52,735 nucleotides of DNA from Methylomonas rivi. Lineage in GTDB: Bacteria; Pseudomonadota; Gammaproteobacteria; Methylococcales; Methylomonadaceae. The notes under the pieces were generated by a model. The model had not been told where the DNA came from. It made no database searches and saw nothing but the letters and a program-made list of their open reading frames with translations. Positions within the stretch are counted from its first letter, which is position 1, and the number at the start of each line of letters is the position of its first letter. Location of the stretch: the NCBI RefSeq assembly GCF_024505165.1, contig NZ_JANIBK010000013.1, positions 1 through 52,735 of the forward strand, in the 5' to 3' direction. Positions 25,772-35,555 of the stretch are shown piece after piece. A program made the translations under genes and the position numbers.

Positions 25772-26671
25772 TTATCGGCGGATGAGAAATTCCAGCAGGG
25801 CTTTTTGCGCATGCAGGCGGTTCTCGGCCTCGTCGAAAACGACGCTTTGCGGGCCGTCTATGACTGCCGCGGCCACCTCTTCGCCCCGGTGCGCGGGCAG
25901 GCAATGCATGAACAGCGCTTCCGGATGGGCGGCTTGCATGACCTCTTGGCTGACCTGAAAATCCCGGAACGCATATTCGCGTTTCTTCTGCTCGCTTTCC
26001 TGGCCCATGCTGGCCCAAACGTCGGTTACCACCAAATCGGCATGTTGCGCCGCCAGAACCGGCGAATTAAAGAACGCCACTTTATCGGCGGCGGCTTCGA
26101 CAATGCTTTGCACCGGGCCGTAATCGGCCGGGCTGGCAATATGCAGTTTAAAATCGAATTGGCGGGCGGCGTTGATATAGGAATGGCACATGTTATTGCC
26201 GTCGCCTATCCAGGCCACGGTTTTGCCGGCAATGTCGCCGCGATGCTCGAAATAAGTCTGCATGTCGGCCAGCAATTGGCAGGGGTGCAGCAAATCCGTC
26301 AGACCGTTAATGACGGGTACCCGCGAGTGCTTGGCAAAGGTGGTGACCGTGTCGTGTTCGTTGGTGCGCAGCATGATGCAATCCACCATGCTGGAGATGA
26401 CCTTGGCGCTGTCTTCCAGCGGTTCGCCCCGGCCCAGCTGGGTGTCGCGCGGCGATAAAAATATCGCGCTGCCGCCGAATTGCGTCATCCCCGCTTCAAA
26501 GGAAATGCGGGTGCGGGTGGACGACTTTTCGAACACCATGGCCAGCACTTTGCCTTTAAGAGGTTGAAAATCGGGATCGCGGTGATTTTTTAACTGGATG
26601 GCGCGATGAATCAAATGCCGTAATTCGGCGCTGCTCAAGTCCAGCAAGCTGGTGAAGTGTCTGGGTTGCAT
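25772..26671 (-). CDS. argF: Ornithine carbamoyltransferase
   Basis: 299 residues. The carbamoyl-phosphate site [12 protein letters not shown], the MLRT segment, the [14 protein letters not shown] motif and the ornithine-binding [11 protein letters not shown] are all present. It condenses ornithine and carbamoyl phosphate to citrulline. It follows argD by 7 bp, so the two form an arginine-synthesis operon. The start [13 protein letters not shown] is the usual one for gammaproteobacterial ArgF. Confidence 0.97.
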   Translation of the reverse strand: MQPRHFTSLLDLSSAELRHLIHRAIQLKNHRDPDFQPLKGKVLAMVFEKSSTRTRISFEAGMTQFGGSAIFLSPRDTQLGRGEPLEDSAKVISSMVDCIMLRTNEHDTVTTFAKHSRVPVINGLTDLLHPCQLLADMQTYFEHRGDIAGKTVAWIGDGNNMCHSYINAARQFDFKLHIASPADYGPVQSIVEAAADKVAFFNSPVLAAQHADLVVTDVWASMGQESEQKKREYAFRDFQVSQEVMQAAHPEALFMHCLPAHRGEEVAAAVIDGPQSVVFDEAENRLHAQKALLEFLIRR

Positions 26672-26678
26672 AAGGGTA

Positions 26679-27851
26679 CTAATAGCTGTGTTCTTTTATA
26701 AGTGCAGACAATGTTTCGGTGAGTAAATCGATCTGCGCGTCGTCGATCAGCAGCGGCGGCAGCAAGCGTATGGTGCTGTCGGCGGTAACATTGATCAACA
26801 AACCTTTTTCCAATGCCTTGCCCACCAGTTCGCCGCAAGGGGCGTCCAGCTCAATGCCGATCATCAGGCCTTGATGACGGATGGCGACGATATGCTGATT
26901 GCCTTCAAGTTGCCGGGCTATGGTATCGCAAATACGATTACCTTTTATATCGGCATCGGCTATCAGGCTGGTGTTGCCGAGTGTGTCGAGAACGGCGAGC
27001 GCCGCGCTACAGGCCAGCGGGTTGCCGCCGAAAGTGGAACCGTGATTGCCGGCCGTCAAAATTGTCGCCGCCTTGCCGTGCGCCATGCAGGCGCCTATGG
27101 GCACGCCGTTCCCCAGCGCTTTAGCCAGCGTGCAGACATCCGGCAGGATGCCGTTATGCTGATACGCCAAAAATCGGCCGGTACGGCCGATGCCGGTCTG
27201 GATTTCGTCCACCATCATCAGTAGTCGATGCTGGTCGCAGATGGCGCGAATTTGGTTCAGGTAATCGGCATCCGGAATGTTGACGCCGCCTTCGCCCTGG
27301 ATGGGTTCCACCAAAATAGCCACTATATTTTTATCGGCGCGAATGGCTGTAAGGATGGCGTCGATATCGTTATAAGGCACATGGACGAAACCCGGCAGTA
27401 GCGGGCCGAAACCTTGCTTGACCTTGCTGTTGCCGGTCGCGCTTAATGCCCCCATGGTCCGGCCGTGAAAGCTTTTTTCCATGGTGACGACGACCGGGGC
27501 GGCGATGCCTTGTTCGTGGCCGTATTTGCGGGCAATTTTTATGGCGGCTTCGTTGGCTTCCGTGCCGGAGTTGCAAAAAAACACGTTGTCCATGCCGCTG
27601 AGTCGGCATAATGTGTCCGCCAATTCGGCCTGTAATTTTACGCCGTATAAATTGGAAGTGTGGATCAAGGTCTGGCTTTGCTTGCATAAAGCTTGATGCA
27701 CGGCGGGGTGGGCATGACCGAGATTGCAAACCGCTATACCCGCCAAGGCATCCAGATAACGTTTGCCATTACTGTCCCAAAGCCACGCGCCGTCGCCGCG
27801 GTCGAAAGTAACTGCCTGCCGAGCATATGTAGGCATGATATGGGTTGTCAT
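26679..27851 (-). CDS. argD: Acetylornithine aminotransferase ArgD
   Basis: 390 residues, class III PLP aminotransferase. [56 protein letters not shown] and the PLP-lysine region [13 protein letters not shown] are in order. It converts N-acetylglutamate semialdehyde to N-acetylornithine, and in many bacteria also acts in lysine synthesis. It is the first gene of the leftward argD-argF-SH3 series. The annotation could also be the wider aspartate aminotransferase family, but the argF neighbour settles it. Confidence 0.94.
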   Translation of the reverse strand: MTTHIMPTYARQAVTFDRGDGAWLWDSNGKRYLDALAGIAVCNLGHAHPAVHQALCKQSQTLIHTSNLYGVKLQAELADTLCRLSGMDNVFFCNSGTEANEAAIKIARKYGHEQGIAAPVVVTMEKSFHGRTMGALSATGNSKVKQGFGPLLPGFVHVPYNDIDAILTAIRADKNIVAILVEPIQGEGGVNIPDADYLNQIRAICDQHRLLMMVDEIQTGIGRTGRFLAYQHNGILPDVCTLAKALGNGVPIGACMAHGKAATILTAGNHGSTFGGNPLACSAALAVLDTLGNTSLIADADIKGNRICDTIARQLEGNQHIVAIRHQGLMIGIELDAPCGELVGKALEKGLLINVTADSTIRLLPPLLIDDAQIDLLTETLSALIKEHSY

Positions 27852-28122
27852 GTTGTTGAGACTTCGTAGGTTAAAAAAACGATCTGGATTAAAAAAAAGC
27901 CGCGATTATATTTTTTTGAGCCGGGGGAAGCAATATATAGTTTTTGAGGGAGGTAATCGTACCCAGAAAAACCACGATACGCATTGTTGGTCGGCTGGAT
28001 ATAGCATCATCTCCCACGAAAAATATATGTTACCCGCACTTCCCGCCATGAGCTATTATTATGGCGACCCGCTATCGAACCGGCTGATTGAAGTGTGACG
28101 TAGGCATATGGGAGAATTAAAG

Positions 28123-29058
28123 ATGTTGGTATTTGGACCCGTACCATCCAGGCGTCTCGGCCGCAGCTTGGGCATCAATAATATTCCGCCGAAACACTGT
28201 TCCTATTCTTGTTTGTACTGTCAGGTGGGGCCGACTAAAGCCACGGAAATGCGTCCCGGCTATTTTTACAAGCCGGAAGTCATTTACGAAGCAGTGAGCC
28301 AACACCTGGAAAAACTTAAAGCGACGAATGAAACGGTCGATTATTTGACCTTCGTCCCCGATGGAGAACCCACCCTTGATGCCGGCCTTGGTAAAGCTAT
28401 TGAGTTGTTGCGCGGACTGAACCTCAAAATTGCGGTGATTTCCAATGCCTCGCTGATCTGGCAACCTGAAGTCCGGGAAGTACTGAAGATGGCAGACTGG
28501 GTATCGCTGAAAGTGGACAGCGTCGACGCATCGACCTGGCGGACGATCAATCGACCCTGCGAGGGTCTCGAACTGGATATCATATTGTCGGGAATGCTGG
28601 CGTTTGCAAAGGAATTTAACGGGACGCTGGCGACCGAAACCATGCTACTCGAAGGCATCAATACCGAACACGACGCCGTGGTGCAATTGAGCGCTTTTTT
28701 GCAAACACTGGCGCCTAATAAAGTTTATCTCGCCATTCCCACCCGTCCCACGGCCGAAAACAATATTCGCGCGCCCGATGCGGCGACAGTCAATCGTGTT
28801 TACCAAACCTTGAACCAGAACATAACTGGCATCGAACTACTTACGGGCTACGAAGGCGACGCCTTCGCGTCGACCGGCAATTTTACCGACGATCTGCTGG
28901 CCATTACCGCCGTGCATCCGATGCGCAAAGATGCCGTGTTAGCGCTATTGGACAAAACAGGCGAAGACTGGGGGGCTGTTCAACTGTTGCTGGATCAAGG
29001 AAAACTGCGGGAAATCGAATACCAAGGCCATTATTTTTATCTGCGTATCGGGCATTAA
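28123..29058 (+). CDS. Radical SAM protein of the COG0731 type
   Basis: 311 residues from the ATG at 28123, which has GGAG 8 nt upstream; an ATG at 28108 would overlap that site. It begins FGPVPSRRLGRSLGINNIPPKHC and carries the radical SAM triad C-x3-C-x2-C in CSYSCLYC, then DYLTFVPDGEPTLD and VISNASLIWQPEV. Members are Fe-S enzymes of unknown substrate, related to wyosine synthesis proteins. The last about 80 residues resemble a small winged-helix module. It is first in the plus-strand iron-related series, 177 bp from feoAB. Confidence 0.88.
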   Translation: MLVFGPVPSRRLGRSLGINNIPPKHCSYSCLYCQVGPTKATEMRPGYFYKPEVIYEAVSQHLEKLKATNETVDYLTFVPDGEPTLDAGLGKAIELLRGLNLKIAVISNASLIWQPEVREVLKMADWVSLKVDSVDASTWRTINRPCEGLELDIILSGMLAFAKEFNGTLATETMLLEGINTEHDAVVQLSAFLQTLAPNKVYLAIPTRPTAENNIRAPDAATVNRVYQTLNQNITGIELLTGYEGDAFASTGNFTDDLLAITAVHPMRKDAVLALLDKTGEDWGAVQLLLDQGKLREIEYQGHYFYLRIGH

Positions 29059-29235
29059 TCAGAGCCAGCAAATACCGCGACGTCGTAGCGTCTAAATAAA
29101 ATTTCCCTGCTTGGCACCGGGTTGAACAAGTGCATCATATTGAGATAAAACTAATATTCATAGACACGGGCGGTATCCTGCCGAGCATACAGGATGGGCC
29201 GCCTTTTACGCGCAATGGAACAGGATGGCTCCAAA

Positions 29236-31770
29236 ATGATTATCAAACTTTGCGATATGAAGGTAGGCGATCGGGGACGCGTCGCGGATTACGACAAGCG
29301 CTTTTTGCCCTACCGACAGAAGCTACTTTCGATGGGCTTGACGCCCGGCACGGAATTTCACGTCATACGTGTCGCGCCGCTGGGTGATCCGATTGAAATC
29401 AGGGTGCGTGGCACCGATCTCAGTTTACGCCGCGAGGAAGTGGCCGGCTTGAACATCAAACGCCTGGACAGCGTCACCGAAGTTTCAAAATCTGTAATGC
29501 GGCAGGCGGAATTCACTATCGCCATCATCGGCAATCCCAACTCCGGTAAAACCACGCTATTCAATGGCTTGACCGGCGCAAGGCAACATGTCGGCAACTG
29601 GGCGGGAGTGACCGTCGAACAGAAAACCGGCGCTTACAGCTACTGTAACAAAGTCATCAAAGTCGTCGACTTACCCGGGCTTTATTCGTTGGATGTCAGC
29701 GATACGGCCGGCGCACTGGACGAAAAAATCGCCCGGGACTACATGCTATCGCGGCAGGCGGACCTGCTCATCAACATTGTCGATACCTCGCATCTCGAGC
29801 GCAATCTATACCTGACCACGCAGCTCTTGGAAATGCGGCTGCCAATGCTGGTGGTGTTGAATAACATGGACGATGCAACGGGCTGCGACCTGAAAATCGA
29901 CAGTGATGAAATCGGCCGGCGCCTCGAATGCCCCTTGGTTTCGCTGGTGGCCACCCGGGCCGATGATATCAGAGGATTGAAATCGAGCATTGATCGGCTG
30001 GTGGAACAGACAACATTGCCTACTTTCGCCATCGATTATCCTGAAGCGATTCAAACTGCGCTAGACCGGCTGACGCCACTGGTTGCACAACAATTGGATA
30101 ATCGGTTTGGCGATGCCCGCTGGTTTGCCATCAAGCTATTGGAACAAGACGGCTTTGCGCTCAGCCATGGCCATCCACCATTGATCGAGACGGCGGCAAA
30201 GCTGCGACGTGAAATAGAAGCGGATACCGGCGATGAAATCGATATAGCCATTGTGGACGGCCGTTATGGCTTTATCAATCTTTTGGTGCGGGAAACGCTT
30301 TGCCGGCAATCGGAAATCGGCCGCGAGCTGTCCGATAAAATCGACAGCGTGATGTTGAATCGGTTTCTCGGCATTCCGATCTTCTTCGGCATGATGTATT
30401 TGATGTTCACCTTCACGATCAAACTCGGCCGCGCCTTCAAGCCGTTTTTCAACGATATCGCCCAGGCGCTATTCATCGACGGTACGGCCTATTCGTTGGC
30501 GCTGCTCGATAGCCCGCCCTGGCTGATCATGCTGATCGCTCAAGGCATCGGCAACGGCATTCGCGAAGTGGCGGCATTCGTGCCGATTCTAGGCTTTCTG
30601 TATCTGTTTATCTCGGTGCTGGAAGAGTCCGGCTACATGGCCCGGGCGACCTTTGCGATGGATCGTTTGATGCGCGCGTTGGGCTTACCCGGCAAGGCCT
30701 TTGTGCCGATGATTCTGGGTTTCGGCTGCAACGTGCCGGCGATGCTGGCGACCCGCACATTGGAGAATCCGCGCGACCGCTTGTTGAGCATCCTGCTCAA
30801 TCCCTTCATGACCTGCGGTGCGCGTCTGGCGGTATTCACCTTGTTCGCCGCGGCGTTTTTCCCGGACAACGGCGGCATGATCGTTTTTCTGCTTTATCTG
30901 ATAGGCGTGGTATTCGCCGCGCTGACGGCCTTGCTGCTGAAGAACACCTTTTTGAAAGAGGAGTTTTCATTGGTATTGATGGAAATCCCCAACTACCATG
31001 TGCCCAAGCTGAAAAATGTACTGATCAACACCTGGACCCGGGTCAAGACTTTTGTGGTGCGGGTCGGAAAAATCATCATCACGATGGTCCTGATATTGAA
31101 CATCCTCAGTGCGCTGGGGACGGACGGCTCATTCAAAGCCAATAATATCGAGCATTCGGTGCTCAGCGCCGCCGGGCGAGCCGTGACGCCGGTAATGGCG
31201 CCGCTGGGTATCCGCGAAGACAATTGGCCGGCAACGGTTGCGTTGTTTACCGGTATTTTGCATAAGGTCGTCGCGATCAGTACGCTGAAAACGATATACG
31301 CCGATGCCGATCAACCGGCGTTACCTCAACAAAAGCCGGACTTTGATTTGAATAACTCGGTCAAGCGCGCCTTGATGACCATTCCGATGGGCCTGAAAAA
31401 AATGTTCGGCATAGCACCCGCTAACCAACCGGCTGGCCAGGATAGTTTTGTCGCCGCGCTGCATGCGCATTTTGATGGGCAAATCGGCGCTTTTGCCTAT
31501 CTGTTGTTCATCCTGTTGTATTTTCCGTGCATCGCCACCACGGCCGCCGCTTATAGAGAATCCAGCCTGGGCTGGTCGGCATTCATGCTAGTCTGGTCCA
31601 CAGGGCTGGCCTATTTGACCGCGACATTGTTTTATCAACTGGCGACCTATGACCAGCATCCGGGAACATCGTTAGCCTGGGTGAGCGGCATTGCGGTTAT
31701 CGCCGCCGCCGTGGTGTTGGCATTTCGGTACTGGGGCAAACGTCGGCCAAACGCTCCGTCGGCCATTTAA
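29236..31770 (+). CDS. feoB: Ferrous iron transporter, FeoA-FeoB fusion
   Basis: About 844 residues from the ATG at 29236 (ATGs at 29194 and 29215 are alternatives). The first about 77 residues are a FeoA SH3-like domain (MKVGDRGRV, LLSMGLTPGTEFHV, ALR-type LSLRREEVAGL). FeoB follows: G1 GNPNSGKT (99-106), G2 region NWAGVTVE, G3 VVDLPGLYSL, G4 LNNMDD, then the gate-forming membrane domain with GCNVPAMLATR and NPFMTCGARLAVF. It imports Fe(II) across the inner membrane. No FeoC was found. FeoA and FeoB are usually separate genes, so the fusion is notable. The P-type ATPase gene follows by 14 bp. Confidence 0.95.
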   Translation: MIIKLCDMKVGDRGRVADYDKRFLPYRQKLLSMGLTPGTEFHVIRVAPLGDPIEIRVRGTDLSLRREEVAGLNIKRLDSVTEVSKSVMRQAEFTIAIIGNPNSGKTTLFNGLTGARQHVGNWAGVTVEQKTGAYSYCNKVIKVVDLPGLYSLDVSDTAGALDEKIARDYMLSRQADLLINIVDTSHLERNLYLTTQLLEMRLPMLVVLNNMDDATGCDLKIDSDEIGRRLECPLVSLVATRADDIRGLKSSIDRLVEQTTLPTFAIDYPEAIQTALDRLTPLVAQQLDNRFGDARWFAIKLLEQDGFALSHGHPPLIETAAKLRREIEADTGDEIDIAIVDGRYGFINLLVRETLCRQSEIGRELSDKIDSVMLNRFLGIPIFFGMMYLMFTFTIKLGRAFKPFFNDIAQALFIDGTAYSLALLDSPPWLIMLIAQGIGNGIREVAAFVPILGFLYLFISVLEESGYMARATFAMDRLMRALGLPGKAFVPMILGFGCNVPAMLATRTLENPRDRLLSILLNPFMTCGARLAVFTLFAAAFFPDNGGMIVFLLYLIGVVFAALTALLLKNTFLKEEFSLVLMEIPNYHVPKLKNVLINTWTRVKTFVVRVGKIIITMVLILNILSALGTDGSFKANNIEHSVLSAAGRAVTPVMAPLGIREDNWPATVALFTGILHKVVAISTLKTIYADADQPALPQQKPDFDLNNSVKRALMTIPMGLKKMFGIAPANQPAGQDSFVAALHAHFDGQIGAFAYLLFILLYFPCIATTAAAYRESSLGWSAFMLVWSTGLAYLTATLFYQLATYDQHPGTSLAWVSGIAVIAAAVVLAFRYWGKRRPNAPSAI

Positions 31771-31784
31771 CAGAGGAATTAACC

Positions 31785-33785
31785 ATGCCTTATAAAATCC
31801 ACTTCGACAGAATCGACGCCGAGCTGCTGAAAATCAGCCCAAGCGGCGACATCATGCTGCTGCGCGTGTTGGCCGCCGTGATTCCGGTGGTCCTGTTCGG
31901 CCTGGATGCGCTTTATGACTTGCCGGTTTTGTTTTGGCTGGGCATACCGTTTTATCTGTTCTGTCTGGCGATTTATCTGCAGGCTTTGTTAAAAACCCTC
32001 CTGTTCATGCGCAAGGTGTCGGCGGAACTGCTGATCGTTTTGGTGATGACGGTGACGCTGATCGACGGCGCGCCGTTAAGCGGAGCCATGGTGGCCTGGT
32101 TCATTGGTTTGGGCTTATACATCTCGTTTACGATCATCCGCAAAAACCGGGAAAAAATCGAGAGTCTGATTCAGGAGGGCAAAAAAACCGCGAACGTGCT
32201 GCAAAACCAGGAAGTCAGGGAAATACCCATCAACCAAATCCGGCAACACGATGTGGTGATTATTCCAAAAGGCGCGATGGTGCCCATCGACGGCACCATC
32301 ATCGAAGGCGAATCGTCCATAGACGAATCGACGATTACCGGCGAACCGTTCCCCGTCTATAAACAAGCCGGCGCCGGCGTCACCTCCGGCACGCTGAATC
32401 TGACCGGTCCATTGCAGGTCAGAGCCGACAAAAACGGCGACGACTCGTTTCTGTCGGTGATTACCCAGGAAATCGAAAAAAGCCTGCTGAACAAATCGGA
32501 TTTGCAGCGGCGCGCCGATACCACAGTGCAGATTCTGCTGCTGTCGGTCACGGCTTATGCATTTATGCTATTTTTTATCACCGGCAGCCTGCATCTGATG
32601 GCGACCGCGCTGGCGGTGGTCTGCCCCTGTGCCTGGGCGCTGGCGACGCCGACCGCGTTCGCCGCCAACATCGGCCGTCTGTCCCGCGCCAATATTCTGG
32701 CCCGAGGCGGCGAACCCTTGGAAAACATGCAGGACATCAAAACCCTGATTCTGGATAAAACCGGCACGGTTACCCTGGCCGAACCCGAGGTCAGCCAAGT
32801 CATCGAGCTCGGCATGCCGCGGCAACAACTGCTGGAACTGGCCGCATCGATTGAATCCCGCTTCGATCACCCGATCGCCCGCTCGATTATCAACTATGCA
32901 AAAGCGCAAGGCGTAAGCCGTTTCCTGCCGGTCGAGCAGGCCGAGGATCTGCCGGGCCGCGGCATCAAGGCCCGTGTCGGACAACAGGATATTTTGATGG
33001 GCAGCGCCGAAACACTGAGTCTTCAGGATATTGAACTGCCAGCCATCGACTATACCGGCCGCGCGATCTGGCTGGCCGTCGATAGAGAAGTCCAAGGCGT
33101 CATCGTCATTCGCGACATCATGTTGTCGGAAATGCAAGGCTTGGCCGACACCATCCGTGCTTGCGGCATCGAAACAGTCATTCTGGCGACCGGCGACAAC
33201 GAAGAGCGAGAAGCGAAACGGGTGGCCGACTATATCAACGCCGACGAATACTATTTCAATTGTAAGCCGGAGGACAAAACCGCGCTGGTCAAAAAGTTTC
33301 AGGCCCAGGGTAAAGTCGCAATGGTCGGCGACGGCGTCAACGACGCACCGTCACTGGCCGCCGCCAATGTCGGCATCGCCATCGGCGGGCACAAGAATGT
33401 CAATTTGGCGATTATTTCCTCGGATGTGGTGATTCTCGGTCACGATGCCCAGGATCTGGTCACCATTTTGCGGCTCAGTCATAAAATGGGCGGGATTATT
33501 CAACAAAATTATCTATGGGCGGTCGGTTTCAACAGCATCGGCCTGGCGCTGGCGACATTCGGCCTGCTCAATCCCATCGTTGCCGCCTTACTGCATCACT
33601 TCAGCTCGGTATTCGTGGTCGTCAATGCCGGCCGGCTGTATTTTACGGGGATCGAACAATCCATCATTGGCCCTGTGTTCAGAAAATTGGATGAGCTGAC
33701 CGACAGAAAACGGCTGTGCCGGGATGACTCCGCAGTAGCCGATTCCGAACTTGCCGCCGAAACAGTCGCGGAACCAGAGTCCTGA
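31785..33785 (+). CDS. P1B-type heavy-metal ATPase lacking an N-terminal metal-binding domain
   Basis: 666 residues. Transport motif VVCPCAWALATPT (CPC 280-282), actuator TITGEP, phosphorylation site DKTGTVT (Asp324), the P1B-specific His-Pro in SRFDHPIARSI, and hinge GDGVNDAP are intact. There is no HMA or His-rich N-terminus; the first about 60 residues lead straight into membrane helices. The C-terminus has a short charged tail. It should export or sequester a transition metal. The feoAB neighbour suggests iron, and FezB of ferrosomes is a possible relative, which is inference. It is 14 bp from feoAB and 4 bp from the SufC-like gene. Confidence 0.88.
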   Translation: MPYKIHFDRIDAELLKISPSGDIMLLRVLAAVIPVVLFGLDALYDLPVLFWLGIPFYLFCLAIYLQALLKTLLFMRKVSAELLIVLVMTVTLIDGAPLSGAMVAWFIGLGLYISFTIIRKNREKIESLIQEGKKTANVLQNQEVREIPINQIRQHDVVIIPKGAMVPIDGTIIEGESSIDESTITGEPFPVYKQAGAGVTSGTLNLTGPLQVRADKNGDDSFLSVITQEIEKSLLNKSDLQRRADTTVQILLLSVTAYAFMLFFITGSLHLMATALAVVCPCAWALATPTAFAANIGRLSRANILARGGEPLENMQDIKTLILDKTGTVTLAEPEVSQVIELGMPRQQLLELAASIESRFDHPIARSIINYAKAQGVSRFLPVEQAEDLPGRGIKARVGQQDILMGSAETLSLQDIELPAIDYTGRAIWLAVDREVQGVIVIRDIMLSEMQGLADTIRACGIETVILATGDNEEREAKRVADYINADEYYFNCKPEDKTALVKKFQAQGKVAMVGDGVNDAPSLAAANVGIAIGGHKNVNLAIISSDVVILGHDAQDLVTILRLSHKMGGIIQQNYLWAVGFNSIGLALATFGLLNPIVAALLHHFSSVFVVVNAGRLYFTGIEQSIIGPVFRKLDELTDRKRLCRDDSAVADSELAAETVAEPES

Positions 33786-33789
33786 TCGT

Positions 33790-34512
33790 ATGCCGCTATT
33801 GCAGATACGCCACGCCGATTTTCTGGTAGGTCAAAAAAAGATACTCGACGATCTGAATTTTGCTCTCGAAGAAGGCGATGTGCATGCGCTGATCGGCACC
33901 AACGGCACCGGCAAGAGCACATTAGCCCGATTGATCATCGGCAACGAAGACTATAGCCTGTCTTCCGGGCAAATCCTTTTCGACGGTCAGGACATAGGAC
34001 AACGGAGCCTATACCAGCGCGCCCAAGCCGGCATGACGATGGTCTGGCAGGAGCCGGCTTTGTTCGAAGGAATCTCGGTGCGCGACTATTTGAGTCTCGG
34101 CCACAGCTTGGCTAATTTGTCTGACTGCCTGGCACAGGTCGGGCTGGCTCCGGACGACTATCTGGACAGACTACTGGACAAATCGATGAGCGGCGGCGAA
34201 CGGAAACGCATCGAACTGGCGGCTATGCTGGCGTTGCGGCCCAGGCTTTGTATTCTGGATGAACCCGTTGCAGGCATCGATTTGATCTCCATTGACAACA
34301 TCCTGCGGGTGATCAACCGGATCAAACAAAATGGCTCATCGATTCTGTTAATCACTCACCAGGAAGACGTCGCCGGCATCGCCGATCAAGCGTCGCTACT
34401 GTGTGGGGGCAAAATCATCTTGACCGGATCGCCCGACAGGGTCGTTAGTCAATATAAATCCCGGCATTGTCTGATTTGTAACGGCCAGGAGTGCGGTTAT
34501 GCCGCTGCGTGA
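33790..34512 (+). CDS. SufC-like ABC ATPase
   Basis: 240 residues from the ATG at 33790, 4 bp after the P-type ATPase stop; a longer frame into that gene is rejected. Walker A GTNGTGKST (36-44), Q-loop MVWQEPALF, the SufC-type signature MSGGERKRIELAAML and Walker B LCILDEPVAGID. The end has LICNGQECGYAAA, two Cys not usual in SufC. SufC powers Fe-S cluster assembly on SufB/SufD. It overlaps the next gene, a SufB/D core protein, by 14 bp, so the two form a minimal pair. A transport role is unlikely because no permease is adjacent. Confidence 0.85.
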   Translation: MPLLQIRHADFLVGQKKILDDLNFALEEGDVHALIGTNGTGKSTLARLIIGNEDYSLSSGQILFDGQDIGQRSLYQRAQAGMTMVWQEPALFEGISVRDYLSLGHSLANLSDCLAQVGLAPDDYLDRLLDKSMSGGERKRIELAAMLALRPRLCILDEPVAGIDLISIDNILRVINRIKQNGSSILLITHQEDVAGIADQASLLCGGKIILTGSPDRVVSQYKSRHCLICNGQECGYAAA

Positions 34513-35434
34513 TCAGTTTTTTCCGTTATTGAATGCGGCCGGTATCGATAGCGACGTGCTGGCTGATCCCAATACCGCGCATATCGTTGCCGATGGACAA
34601 ACGTTGGTGAGTCGGCAAACAATTCCGGGACTAACCCTAAACATTGATGAACGCGGCGACCTGACGATTGCCGAAATCAACATTACCCGCGATAGCCGGA
34701 TTACCCAACCTGTTCATCTTTGCTTCGGCTTGCTACAAGGACTAGGCAGCCAGCACTTCAGAATCCATATCCATCTGGAATCCGGCGCCAAGGCCCAATT
34801 TATCGCCCATGGCTTGTTCGCCAACGCGACTATCGTCAAGCACAGCATGGAAAAAACCATAGCAATTGACGAAGGAGCGGAGCTACATTTCATGGACGGC
34901 CATATTCACGGCGTGTCTGGCGGAATGGAAGTAAAAACGACTGGGAAGGTAAGCGTCGGCAAGCATGCGCGCTACAGTGGCGATTTTTCATTAACGGCTG
35001 GTCGGGTCGGCAAGCTCGATTTTGACGAATCGGTTCAGGCCGACGACTATGCGGTAGTCGAACTGGTCTCCCGCATTTTCGGGCACGAGAACGATCTGAT
35101 CAAAATCAACGAAGCCGTCAACCTGAATGGCCGCTTTTCCCGCAGCATGATCAAAAGCCGAGTCGCATTGGAAGGCGAAGCCCGAGCGGACATCGTCGGC
35201 ATTACCGAAGGCCGAGCCGAAGGCGCGCGAGGCCATATGGATTGCATGGAAATCATCAAGGACCAAGCAATCGGGCAATCGACGCCCATCGTCAAAGTCA
35301 GTCATCCGCTAGCAAAGATCACCCACGAAGCCGCTATCGGCACCGTCGATAAAAAACAAATGGAGACCTTGATCGCCCACGGCCTTTCCCCCGAACAGGC
35401 TACGGATATGATCGTGTTGGGCATGTTGCGCTAA
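34499..35434 (+). CDS. Short SufB/SufD-like Fe-S scaffold protein
   Basis: 311 residues, far shorter than SufB (about 490) or SufD (about 420); it is essentially the beta-helix core. The C-terminal block is SufB-like: ARGHMDCMEIIK with Cys249 at the position of the SufB cluster cysteine, and ITHEAAIG with His276 matching the SufB C-terminal His. AGGAG lies 8 nt before the ATG. Size and pairing match the minimal SufBC-type systems (SMS) described mainly in archaea and anaerobes. SufS, SufE, SufU and SufD are absent here. Iron and sulfur delivery are unknown. Confidence 0.85.
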   Translation: MPLRDQFFPLLNAAGIDSDVLADPNTAHIVADGQTLVSRQTIPGLTLNIDERGDLTIAEINITRDSRITQPVHLCFGLLQGLGSQHFRIHIHLESGAKAQFIAHGLFANATIVKHSMEKTIAIDEGAELHFMDGHIHGVSGGMEVKTTGKVSVGKHARYSGDFSLTAGRVGKLDFDESVQADDYAVVELVSRIFGHENDLIKINEAVNLNGRFSRSMIKSRVALEGEARADIVGITEGRAEGARGHMDCMEIIKDQAIGQSTPIVKVSHPLAKITHEAAIGTVDKKQMETLIAHGLSPEQATDMIVLGMLR

Positions 35435-35555
35435 TCTAACAATTAGGCAGACTCACTTGAATTGTTACGCTATCATGGCCTCGAATGATCGACATCAGGT
35501 GATGTGATACTTGCCCAAATTTTTTCGCATAAAACCGAACCGGGGTATAAATCGA

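Noticed and set aside
29059-29235. Fur box upstream of feoAB
   Set aside because: The AT-rich stretch GATAAAACTAATATTC only weakly resembles a Fur box, so no site is called.
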